Position numbers and translations under genes: made by a program
Assembly: GCF_019795295.1 (NCBI RefSeq)
Contig: NZ_JAIMCG010000003.1
Location: 62,001-126,000 of the forward strand
Source: Cupriavidus sp. AU9028
GTDB lineage: Bacteria; Pseudomonadota; Gammaproteobacteria; Burkholderiales; Burkholderiaceae
Reading direction: 5' to 3'
DNA length: 64,000 nucleotides
Notes under the pieces: model-generated
Databases searched by the model: none
The model's input: the letters and a program-made list of their open reading frames with translations, nothing else
What the model was told of the DNA's origin: nothing
In this document: piece after piece, positions 18,183 to 29,792 of the stretch
How positions within the stretch are numbered: the stretch's first letter is position 1
How the letters are laid out: each line of letters begins with the position of its first letter

Positions 18183-18218
18183 GGTGTACGGGGTGTACGG
18201 GGTGTACGGGGTGTCCGG
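18183..18218. repeat. Four-copy 9-bp tandem repeat between pstB and phoU
   Basis: GGTGTACGG repeats three times without error (18183, 18192, 18201), then once as GGTGTCCGG. It ends 3 bp before the pstB stop codon region and lies in the non-coding gap before phoU. A repeat of this sort can change copy number by slippage. Confidence 0.85.
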
Positions 18219-18221
18219 CAA

Positions 18222-19010
18222 TCAGCCGAAGCGGCCCGTGATGTAGTCCTCGGTTTCCTTCCGGTGCGGCTTGATGAAGATCTTCTCCGTCTCGCCGAAT
18301 TCGATCAGCTCGCCCAGGTACATGTACGCCGTGTAGTCGGAGCAGCGCGCTGCCTGCTGCATATTATGAGTCACGATCACGACCGTGTACTCGTCCTTCA
18401 GCTCCGCGATCAGCTCTTCGATGCGGCCCGTGGAGATCGGGTCCAGCGCAGAGCACGGCTCGTCCAGCAGCAGCACTTCGGGACGGATGGCGATGCCGCG
18501 CGCGATGCAAAGACGCTGCTGCTGGCCGCCGGACAGGCTGTAGCCGGACTGGTGCAGCTTGTCCTTGGCCTCGTTCCACAGTGCCGCCTTGCTCAGTGCC
18601 CACTCGACACGGTCGTCCATCTCCGAGCGCGACAGCTTCTCGAACAGGCGCACGCCGAAGGCGATGTTGTCGTAGATCGACATCGGGAACGGCGTCGGCT
18701 TCTGGAACACCATGCCGACCTTGGCGCGCAGCAGCGCGATGTCGCGGCGCGTGGTCAGCAGGTTCTCGCCATCCATGTTGATCTCGCCCTCGGCCCGCTG
18801 CTCGGGATACAGCGCGTACATCTTGTTGAAGGTACGCAGCAGGGTCGACTTGCCGCAGCCCGACGGGCCGATGAAGGCCGTGACCTTGCGGTCGGGGATC
18901 GACAGGTTGATGTTCTTCAGCGCGTGAAACTGGTTGTAATAGAAGTTCAGGTTGCGCACGTCGATCTTGGCGCGCACGTTCTCGGGAATGTCGATGACAG
19001 TCGAAGTCAT
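18222..19010 (-). CDS. pstB: Phosphate ABC transporter ATP-binding protein PstB
   Basis: A 262-residue ABC ATPase that powers phosphate import. Walker A is GPSGCGKST, signature [17 protein letters not shown] and Walker [13 protein letters not shown], with the PstB-specific [10 protein letters not shown] following. It lies third from the end in the pstSCAB-phoU-phoBR order, after pstA by about 60 bp. Confidence 0.97.
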   Translation of the reverse strand: MTSTVIDIPENVRAKIDVRNLNFYYNQFHALKNINLSIPDRKVTAFIGPSGCGKSTLLRTFNKMYALYPEQRAEGEINMDGENLLTTRRDIALLRAKVGMVFQKPTPFPMSIYDNIAFGVRLFEKLSRSEMDDRVEWALSKAALWNEAKDKLHQSGYSLSGGQQQRLCIARGIAIRPEVLLLDEPCSALDPISTGRIEELIAELKDEYTVVIVTHNMQQAARCSDYTAYMYLGELIEFGETEKIFIKPHRKETEDYITGRFG

Positions 19011-19070
19011 GCTCAGTCTCGCTGGGAATTTCGTCGGTTCGTTGCGATGCAGCCGGTCCGGAGGTCAGGC

Positions 19071-19973
19071 TCAGGACTTCTTGAACAGCACGCGCGCCAG
19101 GATGTTCAGGGCCAGCACGCCGATGGTTATCAGGAACACGCCGGCCCACGCCAGCTCCTGCCATTCGGTGAACGGGCTCATCGCGAAGCGGAAGATGGTC
19201 ACCGGCAGGTTGGCCATCGGCTTCGACAGGTCGGTACTCCAGAACTGGTTCGACAGCGCGGTGAACAGCAGCGGCGCGGTCTCGCCGGCGATGCGGGCGA
19301 CAGCCAGCAGCACGCCGGTGATGATGCCCGCGTACGAGGCCTTCACCGTGATCGACAGCACCATCTTCCACTTCGGCGTGCCAAGGGCGAAGGCCGCTTC
19401 GCGCAGCGCATTCGGAACCAGGTTCAGCATGTTCTCGGTCGTGCGCACCACGATCGGCACCTGCAGCAGCGCCAGCGCGCAGATGCCCGCCCATGCCGAG
19501 AAGTGGCCCATGCGGGCAACCACCAGCGCGTAGACGAACAGGCCGATCACGATCGACGGCGCCGACAGCAGGATGTCGTTGATGAAGCGGATCAGGCTGG
19601 CCAGGTACGACTTCTGGCCATATTCAGCCAGGTAGATGCCGGCCAGGATGCCCAGCGGCGTGCCGATCAGGGTCGCCATGCCGACCATCACGAAGCTGCC
19701 GAAGATGGCGTTGGCCAGGCCGCCGCCGGCCGTGTTCGGCGCCGGCGTCATTTGCGTGAACAGGTCCCACGACAGCCCGCCGATCCCCAGCGAGATGGTG
19801 GTCCAGAGGATCCACGCGAGCCAGAACAGACCGAAGCTCATCGCCAGCAGCGATGCGGTCAGCGCATAGAAGTTGACGCGGCGGCGGCGCGATTGCAGTC
19901 GGGTGCGAACCTCGTCCGAATTGGCGGCGACCGACGGCATCGAGCCGTGCATGGTTTGGCTGGTCGTATTCAT
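19071..19973 (-). CDS. pstA: Phosphate ABC transporter permease PstA
   Basis: A 300-residue inner-membrane permease with six predicted helices after a hydrophilic N-terminus of about 40 residues. The permease signature [16 protein letters not shown] and the loop [20 protein letters not shown] match PstA. ATG at 19973 overlaps the pstC stop (ATGA), showing translational coupling. Confidence 0.96.
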   Translation of the reverse strand: MNTTSQTMHGSMPSVAANSDEVRTRLQSRRRRVNFYALTASLLAMSFGLFWLAWILWTTISLGIGGLSWDLFTQMTPAPNTAGGGLANAIFGSFVMVGMATLIGTPLGILAGIYLAEYGQKSYLASLIRFINDILLSAPSIVIGLFVYALVVARMGHFSAWAGICALALLQVPIVVRTTENMLNLVPNALREAAFALGTPKWKMVLSITVKASYAGIITGVLLAVARIAGETAPLLFTALSNQFWSTDLSKPMANLPVTIFRFAMSPFTEWQELAWAGVFLITIGVLALNILARVLFKKS

Positions 19974-20935
19974 TTGGCCCCCTCGTTGCGGGACAGGCGC
20001 AGCAGCAGCAGTTTCGACAGGGCCAGCACCACGAAGGTGATGAAGAACAGGATCAGGCCCAGTTCCATCAGCGCGGCGGTATGCAGTCCCGGGCCGGCTT
20101 CGGCAAACTCGTTGGCCAGCGCGGAAGTGATGCTGTTGCCCGGCGCGAACAGCGAGACGCTGTCGAGCAGGTTCGTATTGCCGATGACGAAGGTCACCGC
20201 CATGGTCTCGCCCAGCGCGCGGCCCAGGCCGAGCATGATGCCGCCGATCACGCCAGCGCGCGTGTAGGGCAGCACCACGTTCCACATCACCTCCCAGGTG
20301 GTGCAGCCCACGCCGTACGCGGACTCCTTGAGCAGCACCGGCGTGACTTCGAACACGTCGCGCATCACCGAGGCGATGTAGGGGATGATCATGATCGCCA
20401 GGATCACGCCGGCACACAGCAGGCCGATGCCCAGCGGCGGCCCCTGGAACAGCGGCCCGATCACCGGCAGCTGGCCCAGGGTATTGTTCAGCGGCTTCTG
20501 GAAGTACTCGGCGAACAGCGGCGCGAAGACCAGCAGACCCCACATGCCGTAGACGATCGACGGCACCGCCGCCAGCAGTTCGATCGCGGTGCCCAGCGGC
20601 CGGCGCAGCCACGCCGGGGACAATTCGGTCAGGAACAGCGCGATGCCGAAGCTGACCGGCACCGCAATAATCAAGGCGATCAGCGAGGACACGATGGTGC
20701 CGTAGATCGGCACCAGCGCGCCATAGACGTCGGCCGGGGGATCCCACTCCGAGGTCCACAGGAACTTGAGGCCAAAAGCCTCGATCGAGGGCCAGGCGCT
20801 GATGGCCAGCGACACGATGATGCCGCCCAGCAGCAACAGGGTCACGACGGCAGCACCGCACGTCAGGCCGCCGAACAGGATGTCGCCGGTACGGCTCGGT
20901 GCGCGCACATTGGAGAGATCGGGCGTAGTGGCCAT
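19970..20935 (-). CDS. pstC: Phosphate ABC transporter permease PstC
   Basis: A 321-residue permease partner of PstA. It opens with a hydrophilic region and a first helix ([18 protein letters not shown]), and contains the conserved [20 protein letters not shown] and [22 protein letters not shown] segments. The stop overlaps the pstA start by 4 bp. It is separated from pstS by 196 bp holding a nested hairpin. Confidence 0.96.
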   Translation of the reverse strand: MATTPDLSNVRAPSRTGDILFGGLTCGAAVVTLLLLGGIIVSLAISAWPSIEAFGLKFLWTSEWDPPADVYGALVPIYGTIVSSLIALIIAVPVSFGIALFLTELSPAWLRRPLGTAIELLAAVPSIVYGMWGLLVFAPLFAEYFQKPLNNTLGQLPVIGPLFQGPPLGIGLLCAGVILAIMIIPYIASVMRDVFEVTPVLLKESAYGVGCTTWEVMWNVVLPYTRAGVIGGIMLGLGRALGETMAVTFVIGNTNLLDSVSLFAPGNSITSALANEFAEAGPGLHTAALMELGLILFFITFVVLALSKLLLLRLSRNEGAK

Positions 20936-21019
20936 GGATCAGGTATTGGGTCAGCGGCGGCAGCCGCCAAGTGGGCGCGATAAGTGACTATTTAGTCATC
21001 TTTTCGTCACCTTCTACAG

Positions 21020-21060
21020 GTCCGGCCCGCGCGACCGCCCAAACTTCGGGCAGGCCGGAC
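21020..21060 (-). other. Nested hairpin between pstS and pstC
   Basis: GTCCGGCC pairs with GGCCGGAC (8 bp) and encloses an inner GCCC/GGGC hairpin. No T run follows. In this position it may protect the pstS message or partly stop transcription, giving more binding protein than permease. Confidence 0.5.
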
Positions 21061-21131
21061 GGGCCGGGGTTGCCGGTCATGCGGACAGGGGGTTCACCCC
21101 TGCCCCCGCCGGCATGTCAGCGTGGTGCGGA

Positions 21132-22163
21132 TCAGTACAGGCCCTTGCCCGATGCATCCTTCACGCTGTTCTTCCAGGTCGTCTGGATCTGCTTGACGAC
21201 GGCTTCCGGCATCGGCACATAGTCCAGGTCCGAAGCCATGTTGCCGCCGTTCTTGTACGCCCAGTCGAAGAACTTCAGCACTTCGGCACCCTGCTCCGGC
21301 TTCTCCTGGTTCTTGTGGACCAGGATGAAGGTCGCGCCGGCGATCGGCCATGCGTCCTTGCCCGGCTGGTTGGTCAGGATCTGGTAGTACGACTTGGACC
21401 AGTCCGCACCGGCAGCTGCCGCCTTGAAGGCCTTCTCGTCCGGCTGGACCACGGCACCGTCGACGTTCTTCATCTTCAGGTGCGTCATCTTGTTCTGCTT
21501 GGCGTAGGCGTACTCGACATAGCCGATCGCGCCGTTCAGACGCTGCACGAAGGCGGCCACGCCCTCGTTGCCCTTGCCGCCCGTGCCGCCGCCCGGCCAG
21601 TTCACGGTCGTGCCCTCGCCCACCGTGCTCTTCCAGTCGGCGCTAACCTTGGACAGGTAGTTGGTGAAGATGAAGGTGGTGCCCGAACCGTCGGCGCGGC
21701 GCACCGGCAGGATGTCCTGGCTCGGCAGCTTGACACCCGGGTTCAGCGCCTTGATCGCGGCGTCATCCCACTTCTTGATCTTGCCCAGGTAGATGTTGGC
21801 CAGCACTTCGCCGGTGATCATCAGCTCGCCCGGCTTGACGCCCTGCAGATTGACGACCGGCACCACGCCGCCGATCACGGTCGGGAACTGGACCAGACCC
21901 TGCTTGTTCAGGTCTTCGTCCTTCAGCGGCGCGTCCGAGGCACCGAAATCGACCGTCTTGGCGTTGATCTGCTTCAGACCGCCCGACGAACCGATGGATT
22001 GATAGTTGACCTTGTTACCCGTGGCTTTTTGGTATGCGTCGGCCCACTTGGAATAGACGGGCGCGGGGAAAGAGGCGCCTGCACCGGTAATTTCTGCCGC
22101 GAATGCGGTACCTGCTACTACCAGCGACACGATGCCCGCGACGGCAGTCTTGACCAGCTTCAT
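21132..22163 (-). CDS. pstS: Phosphate-binding periplasmic protein PstS
   Basis: A 343-residue type-2 binding protein. A signal peptide of about 22 residues (ends GTAFA) is followed by the PstS start [22 protein letters not shown]; phosphate ligands are in [13 protein letters not shown] and [12 protein letters not shown] at 22163 has GGAGGACAT upstream. It is the first gene of the pst operon and is preceded by a clear Pho box and -10. Confidence 0.97.
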   Translation of the reverse strand: MKLVKTAVAGIVSLVVAGTAFAAEITGAGASFPAPVYSKWADAYQKATGNKVNYQSIGSSGGLKQINAKTVDFGASDAPLKDEDLNKQGLVQFPTVIGGVVPVVNLQGVKPGELMITGEVLANIYLGKIKKWDDAAIKALNPGVKLPSQDILPVRRADGSGTTFIFTNYLSKVSADWKSTVGEGTTVNWPGGGTGGKGNEGVAAFVQRLNGAIGYVEYAYAKQNKMTHLKMKNVDGAVVQPDEKAFKAAAAGADWSKSYYQILTNQPGKDAWPIAGATFILVHKNQEKPEQGAEVLKFFDWAYKNGGNMASDLDYVPMPEAVVKQIQTTWKNSVKDASGKGLY

Positions 22164-22212
22164 ATGTCCTCCAGAGAACATGGTTGGGAATGTCAGTTTG
22201 TTGACATGCCGA

Positions 22213-22246
22213 ACTGTATTCGTCCTCTGTGACAGAACCATGACAT
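22213..22246 (-). promoter_or_regulatory. Pho box and -10 element of the pst operon
   Basis: On the minus strand ATGTCAT and CTGTCAC are separated by 4 bp (22246 to 22229), a nearly perfect Pho box. TACAGT lies exactly 10 bp further on (22218-22213). Transcription would start about 43 nt before the pstS ATG. Confidence 0.85.
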
Positions 22247-22321
22247 CGCAAAAACTTCCCGAAGATCGGATTTAGGCATGGTCTTGTGGCTTGGAAGGCA
22301 CGGGAGAAGCGTCCCCGAAAC

Positions 22322-22347
22322 AAAAACGGCCCCGGGGGGCCGTTTTT
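22322..22347 (-). terminator. Rho-independent terminator after the DUF2335-like gene
   Basis: AAAAACGGCCC pairs perfectly with GGGCCGTTTTT over a 4-nt loop; the minus-strand reading ends in a T run. It separates the small unknown operon from the pst promoter. Confidence 0.85.
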
Positions 22348-22375
22348 GCGTGACTCGCGTTCCATGGCGCCGCAG

Positions 22376-22774
22376 CTAGGGTGGATCTGCCGCCGTGTTT
22401 CGCGCGCGGTTTCCTACCACGAAGACCGTCACGAGGCCGACCACGGTCGTTCCTCCGATGACACCGGCCACCCATTGGGATCCGTGAAGCGCCAGGTATC
22501 CGGCAATGCCCAGCGCCGCCAGGCCGATCGCCAGCCCCGAGAACATCGACAACAAGCGCTCGGCAAAGACGAGCGTGTTGACGCGCCTGGTTTCCGCCCG
22601 TCGAAACTCGCCTTCCGTCTGAGTCTGCTCGAAGACCCAGTCCACCCGCTCCGGCGCGATCCGGTGCAATGCCTCGAGGTGAGCGATCGGCAAAAGAGGG
22701 GAGTCGGTCTCCTGCTCCTGTACAGCGATATGGTTGTTACCGTGTCTGACCTGAGCGCTCCTTGATCGACCCAT
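22376..22774 (-). CDS. Predicted membrane protein, DUF2335-like
   Basis: A 132-residue protein: a polar N-terminal half with a helical stretch (LEALHRIAPERVDWVFEQTQTEGEFRRAE shortened here) and two membrane helices (LLSMFSGLAIGLAALGIAGYL and VAGVIGGTTVVGLVTVFVV), then a short basic tail. The pattern of an acidic cytosolic segment before two helices is that of DUF2335 proteins, whose function is not known. Its start lies within the 3' end of the 72-residue gene upstream, so the two are probably translated together. Local base composition is less GC-rich than the neighbours. Confidence 0.65.
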   Translation of the reverse strand: MGRSRSAQVRHGNNHIAVQEQETDSPLLPIAHLEALHRIAPERVDWVFEQTQTEGEFRRAETRRVNTLVFAERLLSMFSGLAIGLAALGIAGYLALHGSQWVAGVIGGTTVVGLVTVFVVGNRARNTAADPP

Positions 22775-22955
22775 TTTGCTGCAGCGCCTTCGTGGTGTTC
22801 TTGTCTAGCCGCGCCTGCACCGTGCAGGCGTCCTGATAGATGTTCTTCGCGTCGCGAACGGTGTCTCCCCGCTTCGGGACGTCGTAGCGTCGGACCGTTC
22901 CGAACGCGCCCAGCACATCACCCAAACCAGTCAGGATGTGGACGAGATTGTTCAT
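22737..22955 (-). CDS. Small protein of unknown function, coupled to the DUF2335-like gene
   Basis: A 72-residue frame beginning MNNLVHILTGLGDVLGAFG, with a ribosome site AGGAGCG 5 nt before the ATG. The first 20 residues are hydrophobic, perhaps amphipathic; the rest is polar and basic. It overlaps the next gene by 38 bp. I do not recognise the family. The good ribosome site and the overlap support a real gene; the low local GC (about 56% by eye against about two-thirds around it) suggests later arrival. Confidence 0.5.
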   Translation of the reverse strand: MNNLVHILTGLGDVLGAFGTVRRYDVPKRGDTVRDAKNIYQDACTVQARLDKNTTKALQQNGSIKERSGQTR

Positions 22956-23139
22956 ATCGCTCCTAGTCGTGTGCACCGCTGCGACAACCTTGGCGGCAGA
23001 GTTTATCCAGATCGAACGCGTTCCCATCGGGACGAGCGCCGAATACCGAAGTTTCGGTGCTGCAAGTTAAAAGCTTGAGCCGGCCCACGATGACGAGCGA
23101 CAACCAAAAGCGCCTCTGGTCAAACTTGAGGACCAAGCA

Positions 23140-24495
23140 TCAGGCTGCGGCGCTGTCCCCCAGCGCATCGGCGAGCTTGCGCGCCGCCATTTCCGCCGTC
23201 TCGACCTGCTCGGCCTCGACCATCACCCGCACCACCGGCTCGGTGCCGGAAGCCCGGATCAGCACGCGTCCCTTGCCATCGAGCATCGGCTCGACCTCGG
23301 CCCGGGCGGCCTTCAGGCCGGCATGCTGCTGCCAGTCGAAGCCCTTCTCCACGCGGACATTGATCAGGGTCTGCGGGAACAGCGTGACGCCCTCCACCAG
23401 TTCGGCCAGGGACTTGCCGCTGCGTCGCAGCGCGGCGAGCACCTGTAGCGCCGACACGATGCCGTCGCCGGTGGTATGTCGGTCCAGGCAGAGCAGATGG
23501 CCGGACCCTTCCCCGCCCAGCGTCCAGCGGCGGCGGGCCAGTTCCTCCAGCACATAGCGGTCGCCCACCTTGGCACGTACGAATTCCACGCCCATGCGCT
23601 GGAACGCCAGTTCCACGGCCATGTTGGTCATCAGCGTGCCGACCACGCCGGGCACGGCATGACCGCTGTCCATCCGGTCTCGCGCGATCACATAGAGCAG
23701 TTCATCGCCGTTGTACAGCCGCCCCTGGGCGTCGACCACCTGCAGGCGGTCGGCATCGCCGTCGAAGGCCAGGCCCAGGTCCGCCTGGTTGGTCCGCACC
23801 GCCTCGATAAGCTTCTCGGGCGCGGTCGCGCCATAACCGGCGTTGATATTGCGCCCGTCGGGCTGGTTGCCGATCGAGATGACGTCCGCGCCCAGCTCGT
23901 GAAATACATGAGGGGCGATATGGTAGGCCGCGCCATGGGCGCAATCGACCACCACCTTGAGCCGATGCAGATCGCGGTCGTAGGGGAAGGTGCTCTTGCA
24001 GAATTCGATATAGCGTCCTGCCGCGTCGTCGATACGCCGGGCACGGCCCAGGTCGTCCGAGCGCACGCAGACCATCGGCTGTTCGAGCTCCGCTTCGATC
24101 GCCATCTCGACGTCGTCGGGCAGCTTGTCGCCGGACGAGGAGAAGAACTTGATACCGTTGTCGTAGTACGGGTTGTGGCTGGCGGAGATGACGACCCCGG
24201 CGGCAAGCCGCAGCGCGCGGGTCAGATAGGCGACGCCGGGCGTGGGCAACGGCCCGGTCAGCAGGACATTGACGCCCGCCGAGGTAAAGCCGGCTTCGAG
24301 CGCCGCCTCGAGCATATAGCCCGAGATCCGCGTGTCCTTGCCGATCAGCACCGTGGGCCGGCCCTGCGCCGGCTGCCGGCCCAGCGCCAGCACCCGCCCG
24401 GCGGCATAACCAAGCCGCATGACGAGATCCGGCGTGATCGGCGGCTCGCCCACACGGCCGCGCACACCGTCGGTGCCGAAGTATTTCCGAGTCAT
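23140..24495 (-). CDS. glmM: Phosphoglucosamine mutase
   Basis: A 451-residue alpha-D-phosphohexomutase that converts glucosamine-6-phosphate to glucosamine-1-phosphate for UDP-GlcNAc and cell-wall synthesis. The phosphorylated Ser is in [14 protein letters not shown], the metal loop is AFDGDADRL, and the sugar loop GGEGSGHLL and C-terminal [15 protein letters not shown] are present. ATG at 24495 gives the family start [13 protein letters not shown]. It follows folP by 110 bp on the same strand, the usual pairing. Confidence 0.97.
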   Translation of the reverse strand: MTRKYFGTDGVRGRVGEPPITPDLVMRLGYAAGRVLALGRQPAQGRPTVLIGKDTRISGYMLEAALEAGFTSAGVNVLLTGPLPTPGVAYLTRALRLAAGVVISASHNPYYDNGIKFFSSSGDKLPDDVEMAIEAELEQPMVCVRSDDLGRARRIDDAAGRYIEFCKSTFPYDRDLHRLKVVVDCAHGAAYHIAPHVFHELGADVISIGNQPDGRNINAGYGATAPEKLIEAVRTNQADLGLAFDGDADRLQVVDAQGRLYNGDELLYVIARDRMDSGHAVPGVVGTLMTNMAVELAFQRMGVEFVRAKVGDRYVLEELARRRWTLGGEGSGHLLCLDRHTTGDGIVSALQVLAALRRSGKSLAELVEGVTLFPQTLINVRVEKGFDWQQHAGLKAARAEVEPMLDGKGRVLIRASGTEPVVRVMVEAEQVETAEMAARKLADALGDSAAA

Positions 24496-24605
24496 CCGCA
24501 ATTTCTCCGTTCTATGGGCCGTCCTCGCCTTGCTTGCCAGGCGGCCGTCTGTGTTTTGATCTTGTCCGGTCCGGACTGGACCACACCTGCCGCTCGCGCC
24601 GCTGG

Positions 24606-25469
24606 TCAGGGCTGCAATGCGGCGTCTGCCCGCTGCTGCCGTATCGCCCACCAGGTCCGGATGGCGTTGACGGTGTCGGCGACATCGTGCACCCGCACGA
24701 TATAGGCGCCCCGTTCGGCGGCGCACACTGCGGCGGCGACGCTCGCGGCGATCCGGCCTGCCGGCGGCCGCCCGCCCAGGATGGCACCCAGCGTGGACTT
24801 GCGCGACAGCCCCGCCAGCAGCGGCAGGCCGTCCACGCTCAGCCGGGGCAGCTCGCCAAGCAGGCGCAAATTATGATCGGGCGTCTTGCCAAAGCCAAAC
24901 CCTGGATCGAGCACGATGCGGCTGTCCTCGATGCCCGCGGCCCGCAGCGCGGTGACGCGATCGGCAAGAAAGGCGTGCACCTCCCCCACCACGTCCTGGT
25001 AGTGCGGCGCCTCCTGCATGGTCTGCGGATCGCGCTGCATGTGCATCGCGCACAGTCCCGCCTGTCCGCCGGCGACCGCTTCGATGGCGCCCGGCATCCG
25101 AAAGCCCCAGATATCGTTGATGAGGTCGGCGCCGGCAGCCAGCGCGGCGCGCATGGTGTCGGGCTTGTAGGTGTCGATCGACAGCGGTTTGCCGCAGTCG
25201 CGCAGCGCTTCGATCACCGGCAACACCCGGTCCAGTTCCTCGGACAGGGGCAGCGACGCCGAGCCCGGACGGCTCGACTCGCCGCCGATATCGATGATGT
25301 CCACGCCCTCGTCGATCATGCGCTCGGCGTGCCGCAGCGCGGCGTCACGCCCGGCATGCTGGCCGCCATCCGAAAAGGAATCCGGGGTCACGTTCAGAAT
25401 TCCCATCACCAGCGGGCGGCGGTCAAGAGCGAAACGATAGCGTCCGCACTGAAAATACTGTGTAAACAA
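24606..25469 (-). CDS. folP: Dihydropteroate synthase
   Basis: A TIM-barrel enzyme that joins p-aminobenzoate to the pterin in folate synthesis, the target of sulfonamides. Conserved loops are [42 protein letters not shown] and [11 protein letters not shown]. The frame stays open up to a GTG at 25562, but that codon lies inside the ftsH terminator hairpin, so it cannot be used normally. TTG at 25469 (reading [13 protein letters not shown]) follows AACGAGG and gives 287 residues, close to E. coli FolP. No ATG fits. Confidence 0.9.
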   Translation of the reverse strand: MFTQYFQCGRYRFALDRRPLVMGILNVTPDSFSDGGQHAGRDAALRHAERMIDEGVDIIDIGGESSRPGSASLPLSEELDRVLPVIEALRDCGKPLSIDTYKPDTMRAALAAGADLINDIWGFRMPGAIEAVAGGQAGLCAMHMQRDPQTMQEAPHYQDVVGEVHAFLADRVTALRAAGIEDSRIVLDPGFGFGKTPDHNLRLLGELPRLSVDGLPLLAGLSRKSTLGAILGGRPPAGRIAASVAAAVCAAERGAYIVRVHDVADTVNAIRTWWAIRQQRADAALQP

Positions 25470-25543
25470 TCGAAACAGCCTCGTTCCAGATGGCGTCGGC
25501 GTGATCGCGGTGCCGACTTCCGCGGCAAGGCCGGCGATGCCAA

Positions 25544-25576
25544 TGAAAAAAAGCCGGTGCACCTGGCACCGGCTTC
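25544..25576 (-). terminator. Rho-independent terminator after ftsH
   Basis: On the minus strand AAGCCGGTGC pairs with GCACCGGCTT over 5 nt and is followed by a seven-T run. It is about 100 bp past the ftsH stop and overlaps the 5' part of the longest possible folP frame. Confidence 0.9.
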
Positions 25577-25673
25577 ATATTGATTCGCCAGCGAGGACCT
25601 TGCGGTCCCTTTGCCGTCCGTAGCGGCCGAAGGCGGGCTGGCTGCCCTTGCGCTCCAGACCGCCCGGCTCTCC

Positions 25674-27560
<1,887 letters not shown>

Positions 27561-27770
27561 GGCCGAACTCCTTTGCGAATGCCTTGCCAACGAGGTAGCT
27601 GCGTTGCATTGTAATGCAGCGCATGAAACCAGGTACGAACAGTCTATCTATCGGGCCGATAGTCGGCCGTCAGAGCGGCCCCGAAGCCGCCTGGGGCGAC
27701 ACGTAGCCGAGAAATCAGACCGAGGAAAGCCGGGATAGTTGCCCGCCGGCCGACCGGTCGGTTCGCCGGC

Positions 27771-28436
27771 CTACGCGGGGTTCTTCAGGTACCGTCCCAG
27801 GATGAAGGTTTCGGATGACTTGTCGCGCGACGCCTTGGGCTTGCGCTTGGCCACGACGCGGAATTGCCGCTTGAACTTCTCCACGATCTGGCTGTAGCCG
27901 CTGCCATGGAAGCACTTTACCAGCAACGCCCCGTCCGGCTTCAGATGCGCCTGGGCAAACTCCAGCGCCAGGTCGCACAGATACTCGATCCGGGCCGCGT
28001 CGGCCGCCGCCACACCCGACAGGTTGGGGGCCATATCGGATAAAACAAGGTCGATCTTGCTGCCGCCCGACGCCTGCAGGACCACGGCCTCCAGCTGGCG
28101 GAACACCTCCTCCTCGCGGAAGTCGCCCTGGATGAAGGCCACGTCGGCGACCGGCTCCATCGGCAGCAGGTCGATCGCGACCACGGCGCCGTCGATGCGG
28201 CCATCCTGCGCTCGTGGCGAGGCGGCCAGCTTGTTGCGCACATATTGGCTCCAGCTGCCTGGCGCCGCGCCCAGGTCGACCACCACCTGCCCTGGCTGGA
28301 TCAGCTTGTCCTGCTCGTCGATCTCCTTGAGCTTGTAGGCCGCCCGCGCGCGGTAACCCTCGCGCTGCGCCATCTTCACGTAGGGATCGTTGATGTGGTC
28401 ATGCAGCCATGACTGCCTGAATTTGTTCTTCGCCAT
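27771..28436 (-). CDS. rlmE: 23S rRNA 2'-O-methyltransferase RlmE (FtsJ/RrmJ)
   Basis: A 221-residue SAM-dependent enzyme that methylates U2552 of 23S rRNA in a late step of 50S assembly. The SAM loop is [15 protein letters not shown], and the K-D-K catalytic set is seen in the N-terminal [21 protein letters not shown] and [13 protein letters not shown] at 28436 gives the family start [14 protein letters not shown]. It lies upstream of ftsH on the same strand, an order common across proteobacteria, and diverges from yhbY. Confidence 0.95.
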   Translation of the reverse strand: MAKNKFRQSWLHDHINDPYVKMAQREGYRARAAYKLKEIDEQDKLIQPGQVVVDLGAAPGSWSQYVRNKLAASPRAQDGRIDGAVVAIDLLPMEPVADVAFIQGDFREEEVFRQLEAVVLQASGGSKIDLVLSDMAPNLSGVAAADAARIEYLCDLALEFAQAHLKPDGALLVKCFHGSGYSQIVEKFKRQFRVVAKRKPKASRDKSSETFILGRYLKNPA

Positions 28437-28621
28437 TCGAATGCCGCTTGCGAGGGGAGTCGGGGGCATGGCCGCCGGACACCTCGCTTCCCGTTCCTCA
28501 ATGAAATCGCCGCCCGAGGGCGCCGGTTTGGCGGATAATACGCGCCGTTGCGCAGTGCCAGCCACCGAGGCTGCCGCTGTTTTGCTGGCCGTGCGCCAGC
28601 CGTCCGCTTTTCCAACAGATC

Positions 28622-29119
28622 ATGCCTGCCCTTCAACTGATTCCCGCCCAGCGTTCCGAACTCCGCTCCCGCGCCCACGGCCTCAATCCGGTCGTGATGA
28701 TCGGCGCGGAAGGACTGACCCGCTCGGTCCTGGCCGAAATCGATCGCAGCCTTGCTGCCCACGACCTGATCAAGATCCGCGTGTTCGGCGACGACCGCGA
28801 AAGCCGCATCGAGATCTACGAAGCCATCTGCGACGAACTCAATGCCGCGCCGATCCAGCATATCGGCAAGCTGCTGGTGGTATGGCGTCCGGGACCGGCC
28901 CGCCTGAAGGAGAACCAGCCGGAAGAACTCGGACGCATGGCCCAGCGCCGTGGCGCCGCGCCGCGTACGGTCACCGTGCGCAAACCCGCTGCAACGCCGG
29001 GACGCCGCCCCACGCGCAGCACGGTCACCGTGCTGGGCAACGAGCGTGTCACCGCCGGCGGCAACGTCAAGCGCGCGCGTACGCGCCAGGCGAGCCCCAA
29101 GAAGAAATCGCTGGGCTGA
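28622..29119 (+). CDS. yhbY: CRM-domain ribosome assembly RNA-binding protein YhbY
   Basis: A 165-residue protein. The first ~95 residues are a CRS1/YhbY (CRM) domain with the motif RSRAHGLNPVVMIGAEGLT and the GxxG-like region; such proteins bind pre-50S particles. The remaining ~70 residues are a basic, Arg/Pro/Thr-rich tail that E. coli YhbY (97 residues) lacks; the tail is a beta-proteobacterial feature as far as I recall. It diverges from rlmE. Confidence 0.92.
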   Translation: MPALQLIPAQRSELRSRAHGLNPVVMIGAEGLTRSVLAEIDRSLAAHDLIKIRVFGDDRESRIEIYEAICDELNAAPIQHIGKLLVVWRPGPARLKENQPEELGRMAQRRGAAPRTVTVRKPAATPGRRPTRSTVTVLGNERVTAGGNVKRARTRQASPKKKSLG

Positions 29120-29134
29120 CCGCTCCCTCGCATG

Positions 29135-29155
29135 GGGCCGGCTTCCGTCCGGCCC
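29135..29155. terminator. Hairpin between convergent yhbY and DUF4149-like genes
   Basis: GGGCCGG pairs with CCGGCCC over 7 nt, 15 bp past the yhbY stop. No T run follows. Confidence 0.45.
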
Positions 29156-29218
29156 TGCCGCCCTGCCGCCCCTCCGCCGAATCGGCGCCTTCACGGTCCT
29201 GGCGCCTTGAACGCCTCG

Positions 29219-29761
29219 TCACATCTGGCGACGGCCCTTGTCACCGCGACCGCCGTGAGCGGCCACTCGCCACACCAGCGCAAGCGCCAGCAGGCTCTGC
29301 AACAGGTAGAACGCGCTGGAGATGCCGTGCAGCAGGCCGAAGCGCGCGCGGAACGGCGAGTCGCCAACGCCGACCCCGAGCGCCTGCGCCTTGTGCCGCA
29401 GGCTCTCCATGAACGGCTGCAAGCCGAAGTAGCCAATCAGCACGCAGCACAGCATGCCGAGCACCAGCCAGCGCAAGGCCCGGTAGTGCGTGGCGCCGCG
29501 GCGGATCATCACATTGCACAGCACCAGCTGCAGCACGCCGATTACCACCCCGAGGATCGCCTCGGTGCGGAACAGCTGCCCCGCCACCATGCCGGCCATC
29601 TGCCGGCTGGGCAGGCTTGCGAACAGTGTCGGCGCGACCAGATAGCCGATCGTCCACAGGCTGCCCGCCCAGACCACCGTCAGCAGCAGGAACAGCCGAT
29701 CCGGCAGCAGCCCCTCGCGGGGCGCTGCCTGGGAGGAAGGCGTGTTGGCGGTGAGGGACAT
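29219..29761 (-). CDS. DUF4149-like membrane protein
   Basis: A 180-residue inner-membrane protein with about four helices: LFLLLTVVWAGSLWTIGYLVAP, AILGVVIGVLQLVLCNVM, WLVLGMLCCVLIGYF and FYLLQSLLALALVW. The pattern and the position next to greA match the DUF4149 family; its role is unknown. ATG at 29761 excludes a low-complexity extension. It starts 31 bp after greA and is probably co-transcribed. Confidence 0.8.
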   Translation of the reverse strand: MSLTANTPSSQAAPREGLLPDRLFLLLTVVWAGSLWTIGYLVAPTLFASLPSRQMAGMVAGQLFRTEAILGVVIGVLQLVLCNVMIRRGATHYRALRWLVLGMLCCVLIGYFGLQPFMESLRHKAQALGVGVGDSPFRARFGLLHGISSAFYLLQSLLALALVWRVAAHGGRGDKGRRQM

Positions 29762-29792
29762 GCCGTTGCTGGAGGCAGCGATAGCGCCGGCC

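Noticed and set aside
18122-18221. N-terminal extension of PhoU with TPYTPYTPY
   Set aside because: It is a translation of the 9-bp tandem repeat; the known PhoU start at 18122 fits the family.
20985-21015. GTCAT and GTCAC at 11-bp spacing before pstC
   Set aside because: The repeats point along the plus strand, away from the pst genes, and no -10 element or gene lies at the proper distance.
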